DNA from: Acidobacteriota bacterium
GTDB lineage: Bacteria; Acidobacteriota; Holophagae; Holophagales; Holophagaceae
Direction of reading: 5' to 3'
Assembly: GCA_021778785.1 (NCBI GenBank)
Contig: JAJYBX010000162.1
Coordinates: forward strand, 1 to 5,419
DNA length: 5,419 nt
Both the position numbers and the translations under genes were made by a program. Shown piece by piece: positions 1 to 5,419 of this stretch. The number at the start of each line of letters is the position of its first letter. Positions within the stretch are counted from its first letter, which is position 1. The notes beneath the pieces are model-generated. The model saw only the letters and a program-made list of their open reading frames with translations, did no database searches and had not been told where the DNA came from.

Positions 1-85
1 GTCCCTGGACGAGAACCAGCGCGTCAGCTTCGACACCGGCCAGGGGCAGAAGGGCCCCCAGGCGATCAACGTCACCAAGATCTGA
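1..85 (+). CDS. Cold-shock protein (CspA family), C-terminal fragment cut by the window edge
   Basis: This is the 3' end of a gene that begins left of the window. The reading frame has full codons from position 2 and ends at TGA 83-85. The 27 visible residues read SLDENQRVSFDTG, then QGQKGPQAINVTKI. This matches the last strands of a CspA-type OB fold: the 'V.F' strand, the loop 'QG.KGPQA.NV', and a short tail. Members of this family are about 65-75 aa single-domain proteins that bind single-stranded RNA and DNA, act as RNA chaperones in the cytoplasm, and may be cold-induced or constitutive. The RNP1 and RNP2 aromatic motifs are in the missing part, so nucleic-acid binding cannot be checked here. 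A strong terminator begins 16 nt after the stop, so this is the last, and perhaps only, gene of its transcript. It is convergent with mfd. Which paralogue it is cannot be told from the tail. Confidence 0.9.
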   Translation, partial: SLDENQRVSFDTGQGQKGPQAINVTKI

Positions 86-101
86 TCCGCCCAGCCTTCC
101 G

Positions 102-133
102 GCCCGCCGCCCCCTGGGCGGCGGGCTTTTTTT
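102..133 (+). terminator. Rho-independent terminator of the cold-shock gene
   Basis: A perfect 11-bp GC-only stem (arms GCCCGCCGCCC at 102-112 and GGGCGGCGGGC at 116-126) closes a 3-nt CCT loop. Seven T's follow directly at 127-133. It lies 16 nt after the cold-shock stop codon. Read from the minus strand, the stem is preceded by A's and not followed by T's, so as an intrinsic terminator it serves only the plus-strand gene. The rest of the 86-192 intergenic stretch shows nothing else I can support. Confidence 0.95.
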
Positions 134-192
134 GTCCCTGGGGGTCGCGTTCCCGGGCCCTACCACCCCCTGATCGGCGATAGCCGGGGATC

Positions 193-3100
193 TCAGCCCA
201 CCATCCCCGCCCATTCCGCCAGCACCCGCTGGGCCTGCATCACGGGGCCACCCTCGCCTGGCGGAAGGGGCAGCAGCACGGCGCCGTCGGGGTTGAGCTG
301 GGCGTCCTTCTGGGTGCGGACCCAGGCCATGAGCTTGGCGGGATCCACGGGGGTCTGGGGGCTGAGGCGCAGCTTGAGGCGGCCCTTGTCCACAGTGACC
401 TCGGAGACGGCGAGGGCCTGGGCCCGCAGCTTCACCTTCAGCACCTCGAAGAACCGCTGGGTGCCCTCGTCGTCCTCGGGCACGTGGCCGAAGCGGTCCT
501 CCAGGTCCAGGCGGTAGAGCGCCAGGTCCTGCTCGCTGCGCAGGCGGGAGAGGCGCTTGTAGGCCACCAGGCGCTCGCTGGCCTGGTCGATCCAGCGGCG
601 GCCGAGCTGGGCGCCGCCGGCGAGGCCGTCCAGCTTCACCTCGAAGGTGCCGCTGGGCTGGCCCTGCAGCTCCTGGAGCGTCTCCTCCAGGAGCTTCACG
701 TAGAGCTCGAAGCCGATCTCGTGGATCTGCCCGCTCTGCTCGCCGCCCAGCAGGTTGCCCGCGCCGCGCAGCTCGAGATCCATGGCCGCCACGCGGAAGC
801 CCGAGCCCAGCTCGGAGAAGTCCTCCAGGGCCTGCAGGCGCCTGCGGGCATCCTCGCTGATCTCGTGCTTGGCGGGGATCAGCAGGTAGGCGTAGGCCGG
901 CACGTCACTGCGCCCCACGCGGCCCCGCAGCTGGTAGAGCTGGCTGAGGCCGAAGGCGTCGGCCCGGTGGACGATGAGCGTGTTGGCGTTGGGCACGTCC
1001 AGGCCGTTCTCCACGATGGTGGTGGCCACCAGCACGTCCAGCCGGCCCTCCATGAAGGCCAGCATCACCTGCTCCAGGCCCTCGTCGGTCATCTGGCCGT
1101 GGCCCACGCCCACGCGGGCGTCGGGCACCAGCTCGCGCACCCGCGCGGCGATGGCCGTGATGGATTCCACCCGGTTGTGGACGAGGTACACCTGCCCGCC
1201 GCGGCGCAGCTCGAACTGGATGGCGGTCTGGATCAGTTCATCCGACCAGGGCGCCACCACCGTCTCGATGGCGAGCCGATCCTTCGGTGGCGTTTCGATG
1301 AGGCTGATCTCGCGCAGGCCCGTGAGGCTCATGTGCAGGGTGCGGGGGATGGGCGTGGCGCTCATGGCCAGCTGGTCCACGTTGAGCCGCAGCTTCTTCA
1401 GCTTCTCCTTGTGGGCCACGCCGAAGCGCTGCTCCTCGTCCACCACCACCAGGCCCAGGTCCGCGAACTTCACCCGGGCGCCCAGCATCTGGTGGGTGCC
1501 GATGACGATCTCGATCTTGCCGTCGGCCAGCTCATCCTGGATGCGCTTCGCGTCCTCCTTGTCCACGAAGCGGTTGAGCATCTCGATCTTCACGGGGAAG
1601 CCGGCGAAGCGTTCCTTGAAGGTCCGGAAGTGCTGGAAGCAGAGGATGGTCGTGGGGCAGAGCACGGCCACCTGGCGGCCTTCGAGCGCCACCTTGGCGG
1701 CGGCGCGCATGGCCACCTCCGTCTTGCCGAAGCCCACGTCGCCCACCAGCAGGCGGTCCATGGGCCGCGGGGACTCCAGGTCCGCCTTCACCGCCTCGCT
1801 GGCCTCGATCTGGTCGGGCGTGGGCGTGAAGGGGAAGCTGGCCTCGAAGGCCGCCATCTCCGGCCCGTCGGGCGGATAGGCGTGGCCCTGCTCCAGCTTG
1901 CGCTGGGCGTAGAGCTTCAGCAGCTCCTCGGCCATGTCGCGGATGGCCTTCTTGGCCCGGCGCTTCACCTTGGCCCAGGAGGCGCCGCCCAGCTTGTCCA
2001 GGGGCGGCAGGTGGCCCTCGGCGCCGGTGTAGCGCTGGAGGAGGTCGGCCCGCTCCAGGCTCACGCTCAGCTGGCCGCCGTCGGCGTAGCGGAGCTGGAG
2101 CACCTCCTGCTCCTCGCCGCCCGCGGTGAGGGTGGCGAAGCCCACGAACTCGCCGATGCCGTGGTCCAGGTGCACCACCCGGTCGCCGGGCTTGAGGTCG
2201 CGCAGGTCCGAGAGGAAGGCCGCACTGCGGGATTTCTTGGGCGCGGCCTGCACGGCCCGGCGGCCGAAGACTTCCCGTTCCGTGAGCAGGACGAGGCCGG
2301 GTTCCTTGAGATGCACGCCGGCGCTGAGGACGAGGTGGATGGCCCGGCAGCCGCTGTCCGTGCCCGTGCCGAGGGGCAGGTCGTGCTCCCGCAGGAGCTC
2401 CGAGAGGCGGTCCCGCATGCCCTGGGTGGAGCCCGCCAGGAAGACGCGGTGGCCCGTGAGGGCCAGGTCCTTCAGATGCTCTGCCAGCTCTCCCGCCCGC
2501 CCCTGGAACTCCCGCACGGGCTGGGCGGCGAGGGGCACGGTGGCCTCGCTCTGCCACTCGGTGAGGTGGAGGGTGGGCCGGCTGGGATCGGAGGCCAGGA
2601 AGCGGTCATCGACGTCCGGGCACACCACGCCGCCCCGGCGGAGCACCGCCAGGCCCTCCTCGATGCGGGCCCGCTCGGTCTCCCGCAGGGCCTCCTCCCA
2701 GGCGGGATCCAGGCGCACCCGCAGGCAGGGCGGCATCCAGTGGACCAGCTGGCCCCCGGGCTGGCCCGCCAACTGCCCCGCCAGCGGGTAGAACAGCTCC
2801 TCGCCGGGGAAGTGGCCGTGGGAGGCCAGGCGGGCGCGCCGGAAGGCCAGATCATCGCCGGGCTCCGGCGTGCGGTCCGCGCGGGCCTCCGTCGCCTCCA
2901 GCAGCAGGCGCCGCTCGGCTTCGTAGCGGGGATAGAGCGTGAGCGAATCCAGCGCCTCGCCCGTGCGGCGCTGGGTGTCGGGGTCGAAGGGGCTCAGGCG
3001 CTCCAGCTCGTCGCCGAAGGTCTCCAGGCGCAGGGGCTGCTCCAGGTGGTCGGGCCAGAGATCCACCACCATGCCCCGGGAACTGAATTCCCCCGGCGCC

Positions 3101-3615
3101 GAGGCCATCTCCGTGCGCCGGTAGCCCAGGGCCACGAGGGTCTCCAGCAGGAGCTCCCGGGGCACCTCGGCGCCCAGGCGCAGCTCCAGCTTCTGCTTCT
3201 GGAACCAGGTGGGGTGGGGCAGGCGCTCGCTGGCCGCCAGGGGCCCCGTGACGAGCACCTGCACGCGCCGCTCCAGCAGGCCCACCAGCGTGGACAGCCG
3301 GTCCCGAAGCACCATGGCCGGCGGGCTGCTCTCCCCGCCGGCGTAGGGCGCGAAGCCCGGGAAGTGCGCCACGCCCACGCCCGGCAGCAGGGCCTGCAGG
3401 TCCGCGGCGAGGGTGCGGGCCTCGGCCTCGCTGGGGGCGTCCACCCACAGCGAGGTGCGCCGGCCGTCGCGGGTGATCCACCGCGCCAGCACCAGGGCCA
3501 GGGCCGGCGGCGACGTCCAGCGCAGCTTCGCGCCCGGCGCATCGAGCGCCCCCGCCGGCGCCTCGGCCAGGCGGAGGAGATCCTTCAGGTCTTGGGACAG
3601 CGCTTCCATGGACAT
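193..3615 (-). CDS. mfd: Transcription-repair coupling factor Mfd (ATP-dependent DNA translocase)
   Basis: Mfd recognises RNA polymerase stalled at a DNA lesion, pushes it off by translocating on upstream DNA, and recruits UvrA to start nucleotide excision repair. The protein has 1140 aa, against 1148 in E. coli, and appears intact. Residues about 30-350 are the UvrB-like N-terminal module, including GYRR (164-167) and SSRG (178-181), the stretch aligned with UvrB's UvrA-binding surface. Residues about 474-530 are the RNA-polymerase-interacting domain, starting LKPGDRVVHLDHGIG. The RecG-like motor follows: Walker A GDVGFGKT (625-632), DEEQ box (726-729), SAT (752-754), ATTIVENGLD (864-873) and QLRGRVGR (895-902). 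The translocation (TRG) segment ends near LRGAGNLLGGEQSG (949-962), and residues about 995-1100 are the C-terminal regulatory domain. Two ATGs lie two codons apart, at 3615 and 3609. No good Shine-Dalgarno precedes the first, while TGGA sits 6 nt before the second, so the true start may be 3609. The gene stops at TGA 193-195. No T-tracted hairpin follows on this strand. Confidence 0.98.
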   Translation of the reverse strand: MSMEALSQDLKDLLRLAEAPAGALDAPGAKLRWTSPPALALVLARWITRDGRRTSLWVDAPSEAEARTLAADLQALLPGVGVAHFPGFAPYAGGESSPPAMVLRDRLSTLVGLLERRVQVLVTGPLAASERLPHPTWFQKQKLELRLGAEVPRELLLETLVALGYRRTEMASAPGEFSSRGMVVDLWPDHLEQPLRLETFGDELERLSPFDPDTQRRTGEALDSLTLYPRYEAERRLLLEATEARADRTPEPGDDLAFRRARLASHGHFPGEELFYPLAGQLAGQPGGQLVHWMPPCLRVRLDPAWEEALRETERARIEEGLAVLRRGGVVCPDVDDRFLASDPSRPTLHLTEWQSEATVPLAAQPVREFQGRAGELAEHLKDLALTGHRVFLAGSTQGMRDRLSELLREHDLPLGTGTDSGCRAIHLVLSAGVHLKEPGLVLLTEREVFGRRAVQAAPKKSRSAAFLSDLRDLKPGDRVVHLDHGIGEFVGFATLTAGGEEQEVLQLRYADGGQLSVSLERADLLQRYTGAEGHLPPLDKLGGASWAKVKRRAKKAIRDMAEELLKLYAQRKLEQGHAYPPDGPEMAAFEASFPFTPTPDQIEASEAVKADLESPRPMDRLLVGDVGFGKTEVAMRAAAKVALEGRQVAVLCPTTILCFQHFRTFKERFAGFPVKIEMLNRFVDKEDAKRIQDELADGKIEIVIGTHQMLGARVKFADLGLVVVDEEQRFGVAHKEKLKKLRLNVDQLAMSATPIPRTLHMSLTGLREISLIETPPKDRLAIETVVAPWSDELIQTAIQFELRRGGQVYLVHNRVESITAIAARVRELVPDARVGVGHGQMTDEGLEQVMLAFMEGRLDVLVATTIVENGLDVPNANTLIVHRADAFGLSQLYQLRGRVGRSDVPAYAYLLIPAKHEISEDARRRLQALEDFSELGSGFRVAAMDLELRGAGNLLGGEQSGQIHEIGFELYVKLLEETLQELQGQPSGTFEVKLDGLAGGAQLGRRWIDQASERLVAYKRLSRLRSEQDLALYRLDLEDRFGHVPEDDEGTQRFFEVLKVKLRAQALAVSEVTVDKGRLKLRLSPQTPVDPAKLMAWVRTQKDAQLNPDGAVLLPLPPGEGGPVMQAQRVLAEWAGMVG

Positions 3616-3653
3616 TCCAGAGTGCCCGAGCCTGCGCCGGAGGACGAGGGACG

Positions 3654-3659
3654 ATTATC
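3654..3659 (-). promoter_or_regulatory. Possible -10 element upstream of mfd
   Basis: On the minus strand this reads GATAAT, five of six matches to the sigma-70 -10 consensus, 38 nt upstream of the first mfd ATG. It is the only AT-rich spot in the 58-nt gap between the nitroreductase stop and mfd. No convincing -35 lies at 16-18 nt: the hexamer at 17-nt spacing is GAGGTC. It sits inside a 9-nt palindrome (CGAT-T-ATCG, 3652-3660). It could let mfd be transcribed apart from the upstream genes, but a chance match is quite possible. Confidence 0.25.
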
Positions 3660-3673
3660 GAAAGACAGGCTGG

Positions 3674-4372
3674 TCAGACCTCCCGCACGGCCCAGTCCCG
3701 GGGCATGAGGACGCGGTCCCACCACACGCCCTTGTCGCTGCGCCTGCCCACGGCGAGGAACATGTTCACCTCGGCGCCGCGGGGCAGGCCCAGCAGCTTC
3801 GCGGCGCGCCAGGGATCGAAGCCCTCCATGGGGCAGCTGTCGTAGCCCTCGGCCCGCAGGGCCAGCATGAAGGTGGCGGCGGCCAGGGCCGTGCTCTTGT
3901 GGGCCATGACCCGGATGTCCGAGCGCGACATGAAGTTCGGCGTGGGACGGAAGAGGGACAGCAGCCGGCTGATCCCCCGCTTCAGGGGCCCCAGGAGCCC
4001 GAAGGGGCCCGTGGTGTAGACCATCGGAATGAGCTTCCGGTAGTAGGTCGCCTGGCTCTTGCGGAGGGGCCCCCGGGATTCGAACACCCGCAGGATCTCG
4101 TTCCGGTTGCGCCGCCAGGTGTCCCGGTGCGTCACCAGGGCCACCAGGACGGGCGCGGTCTTCGCCGGCAGCTGGTCCAGGCAGGCGGCGTTGGCCGCGC
4201 GCCGGACCTCCGGATCGCGGATCACCACGAATTCCCAGGGCTGGAGGTTGCTGGAGCTGGGAGCAAGCCGGGCGGCTTCCAGGCAGCGGTCCAGCACCTC
4301 CTGCGGCACCGGGTCGGGCAGGAAATCCCGCACGGTGCGCCGGGTCTCGACGGCTTCGAAGAAGTCAGGCAA
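3674..4372 (-). CDS. Nitroreductase-family FMN oxidoreductase, TTG start
   Basis: This 232-aa protein belongs to the nitroreductase superfamily: dimeric, cytoplasmic, FMN-binding enzymes that use NAD(P)H to reduce nitro groups, quinones or related acceptors. The N-terminus has the FMN phosphate-binding pattern TRRTVRDF (10-17), then APSSSNLQPWEFVVI (37-51), the classic flavin and substrate loop. The C-terminal half has GYDSCPMEGFDP (176-187), LGLPRGAEVNMFLAVGRR (194-211) and a closing DKGVWWDRVLMPRDW. Residues about 80-150 form an unusually long basic and hydrophobic segment between the two conserved halves. The start is TTG (4370-4372): no ATG or GTG lies near the conserved N-terminus, and GGAGGAGG sits 6 nt upstream. 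The gene overlaps the end of the RND pump gene by 8 nt, which implies translational coupling. The stop is TGA 3674-3676, 58 nt before mfd. The true substrate cannot be read from sequence; other roles in this superfamily, such as flavin fragmentation or dehalogenation, are not excluded. Confidence 0.92.
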   Translation of the reverse strand: MPDFFEAVETRRTVRDFLPDPVPQEVLDRCLEAARLAPSSSNLQPWEFVVIRDPEVRRAANAACLDQLPAKTAPVLVALVTHRDTWRRNRNEILRVFESRGPLRKSQATYYRKLIPMVYTTGPFGLLGPLKRGISRLLSLFRPTPNFMSRSDIRVMAHKSTALAAATFMLALRAEGYDSCPMEGFDPWRAAKLLGLPRGAEVNMFLAVGRRSDKGVWWDRVLMPRDWAVREV

Positions 4373-5419
4373 AGGGGGCCTCCTCCACGGGAATCTCCAC
4401 GGCTTCCTCTTCGGGCCGGCCGAGCCTTCGGCGGATCCAGGCCCAGCCCTTGGCCAGCGTCATGTCCTCGATGATCTCGAAGAACACGGGCACCACGATG
4501 AGGGTGAGCAGGGTGGAGGTGATGATGCCGCCCACCACGGCCCGGGCCATGGGCGCCCGCATCTCGGCGCCGGCGCCGAGGGCCAGGAAGAGGGGCAGCA
4601 TGCCGCCGATCATGGCGAAGCTCGTCATGAGGATGGGCCGCAGCCGGACCATGCCTGCGCGGATGATGGCCTGGCGGCGGGGGATGCCCTCCTCGCGCTG
4701 CAGGTGCAGGGCGTGATCCACCAGCAGGATGGCGTTCTTCGTCACCAGGCCCATGAGGAGGATCTGGCCGATGCTCGTCATCATGGACATGGAATCGCCC
4801 GTGACCAGGAGCATCAGCACCATGCCCACCATGGAAAGCGGCAGGCTGGCCATGATGGCGACGGGGATCTTGAAGCTCTCGAACTGGCTGGCCAGCACGA
4901 AGTAGATGAAGAACACCGCGAGGAGCAGGGCCGACCCCATGTAGCCGGCGGTCTCCTTGCTGTCCCGGGTCTGACCCAGGAACTCCACGCGCACGCCCTC
5001 CGGGAGCTGCCCGCTGGCCTTGAGCGCGGCCACCTTGGCAGCGGCCCCGGCGCTGACCTCGCCCAGGGTGGAGCCCTCGAAGTTGGCGTCCACCTCCACC
5101 TCTTCCATCAGGTCGTGGCGCTGGAGCTTGGCGGGGGCGATGCCCTCCTCGAAGCGCACCACCTGGTTGAGGCGCACCAGCGGGTGCTTGCCGCCGCCCA
5201 GGTCCTTGGTGCTCTGCACGGTCATGTTGGCCAGCTGGGCCGCGAAGCGGCGCTGCCGGTCGGCGAGGCGGATCCGCACGTCCCGCTGCTCGCCACCCTC
5301 GTCTTCGTACTTGGCCACCTTCTCGCCGTCCACGAGGGGTCGGACCATGGAGGCCACCAGGGCCGGGCTCACGCCCAGGTCCGAGGCGGCCTTGCGGTCC
5401 ACCACGAGGCGCAGCTCTG
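4365..5419 (-). CDS. RND-family inner-membrane efflux pump (HAE1/AcrB-like), C-terminal part; 5' end outside window
   Basis: The open frame runs off the right edge; the residues ELRLVVDRKAASDLGVSP are a porter-domain sequence, not an N-terminus. About 351 codons are present, roughly the last third of a ~1000-1050 aa pump. Counting from the Val codon at 5403-5405, residues 1-150 are periplasmic porter and docking sequence, and five membrane helices follow, equivalent to AcrB TM8-TM12: about 153-172, 180-201, 208-230, 255-277 and 284-311. Lys223 in VTKNAILLVD, Arg254 in RLRPILMT and Thr261 match AcrB Lys940, Arg971 and Thr978 in identity and spacing, so this half of the proton relay is intact. 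The relay aspartates of TM4 are out of view. A short acidic cytoplasmic tail (PEEEAVEIPVEE) ends at TGA 4365-4367. Such pumps work as trimers with a periplasmic adaptor and an outer-membrane channel, commonly encoded just upstream. The cation-keeping lysine-asparagine pattern favours drug or solvent export over metal export, but the substrate is unknown. Confidence 0.93.
   Translation of the reverse strand, partial: ELRLVVDRKAASDLGVSPALVASMVRPLVDGEKVAKYEDEGGEQRDVRIRLADRQRRFAAQLANMTVQSTKDLGGGKHPLVRLNQVVRFEEGIAPAKLQRHDLMEEVEVDANFEGSTLGEVSAGAAAKVAALKASGQLPEGVRVEFLGQTRDSKETAGYMGSALLLAVFFIYFVLASQFESFKIPVAIMASLPLSMVGMVLMLLVTGDSMSMMTSIGQILLMGLVTKNAILLVDHALHLQREEGIPRRQAIIRAGMVRLRPILMTSFAMIGGMLPLFLALGAGAEMRAPMARAVVGGIITSTLLTLIVVPVFFEIIEDMTLAKGWAWIRRRLGRPEEEAVEIPVEEAPFA
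4379..4386 (-). promoter_or_regulatory. Shine-Dalgarno that fixes the nitroreductase TTG start
   Basis: The minus strand reads GGAGGAGG, an extended match to the anti-Shine-Dalgarno, followed by CCCCCT and then TTG. It lies wholly within the last codons of the RND pump gene (the Glu-Glu-Ala codons before Pro-Phe-Ala-stop). The 6-nt spacing is good, and no competing ATG or GTG is nearby, so it decides the start of the downstream gene. Confidence 0.8.

Noticed and set aside
135..182. GGGGGT/ACCCCC and CGGC/GCCG pairings as a possible mfd terminator
   Set aside because: The stems are short, one loop is long, and no T-run follows on the minus strand, so they do not meet the pattern of an intrinsic terminator.
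1532..3542. Several Arg/Pro/Gly-rich open frames on the minus strand inside mfd
   Set aside because: They are out-of-frame readings of mfd with arginine, proline and alanine runs typical of shifted GC-rich codons, and have no motifs or ribosome sites.
3629..3671. Inverted repeat AGCCTG (3629-3634) / CAGGCT (3666-3671) between the nitroreductase and mfd
   Set aside because: Only 6 bp with a 31-nt loop and no T-tract after it on the minus strand. This is likely by chance in GC-rich DNA and not a credible terminator.
484..3708. A 1074-codon open frame on the plus strand, antisense to almost all of mfd
   Set aside because: Its translation is low-complexity (rich in Ala, Gly, Leu, His, Gln and Val) with no family motif. 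It is the expected mirror of a high-GC3 gene, where stop codons are rare in the opposite frame. The minus-strand frame carries every Mfd motif.
3413..4474. A plus-strand open frame spanning the start of mfd, the gap and the nitroreductase
   Set aside because: It crosses two well-supported genes on the other strand and an intergenic gap, and its product has no recognisable domain. It is a GC-driven shadow.
5403..5405. GTG as the start of the pump gene
   Set aside because: The frame stays open upstream to the window edge, and the preceding residues ELRL continue the conserved porter-domain sequence. The protein would also lack two thirds of the RND fold, so the gene is partial because of the window and not a short gene.
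1..5419. CRISPR arrays, insertion sequences, tRNA or rRNA genes, attachment sites
   Set aside because: I saw no spaced direct repeats, transposase motifs, terminal inverted repeats or RNA-gene signatures. The only non-coding stretches are 107 and 58 nt long.

Overview
The window is GC-rich bacterial chromosomal DNA, with almost every third codon position G or C. It is nearly fully coding: about 95% lies in four genes. Protein sequence suggests a free-living Gram-negative bacterium, because an RND pump of the drug-efflux type works across two membranes. The base composition and the wording of the Mfd motifs would fit Acidobacteriota (Holophaga/Geothrix-like) or a deltaproteobacterial/myxobacterial lineage. 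That placement is an impression, not a demonstration.

Layout, left to right. (1) Positions 1-85, plus strand: the last 27 codons of a cold-shock (CspA-family) protein. A textbook Rho-independent terminator follows at 102-133. (2) Positions 193-3615, minus strand: a complete mfd gene, the transcription-repair coupling factor of 1140 aa, convergent with the cold-shock gene. (3) Positions 3674-4372, minus strand: a complete nitroreductase-family flavoprotein of 232 aa that starts at TTG. (4) Positions 4365-5419, minus strand: the C-terminal third of an RND (HAE1/AcrB-type) inner-membrane efflux pump, whose 5' part lies beyond the right edge.

The three minus-strand genes run in the order RND pump, nitroreductase, mfd. 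The pump and nitroreductase overlap by 8 nt, and the nitroreductase Shine-Dalgarno lies inside the pump's last codons, so they are very probably co-transcribed and translationally coupled. The 58-nt gap before mfd shows no terminator and holds only a weak -10-like hexamer, so mfd may be a third operon member or have its own weak promoter. Functionally, the pump exports toxic compounds, the nitroreductase reduces nitro or quinone compounds, and Mfd directs excision repair to lesions that stall RNA polymerase. A shared chemical-stress theme is possible but unproven.

I found no mobile element, CRISPR array, RNA gene or unknown multi-gene system. The genes belong to well-known families, and the points of interest are local: the start-codon and overlap arrangement, an expanded middle region in the nitroreductase, and one-sided termination at the convergent junction.
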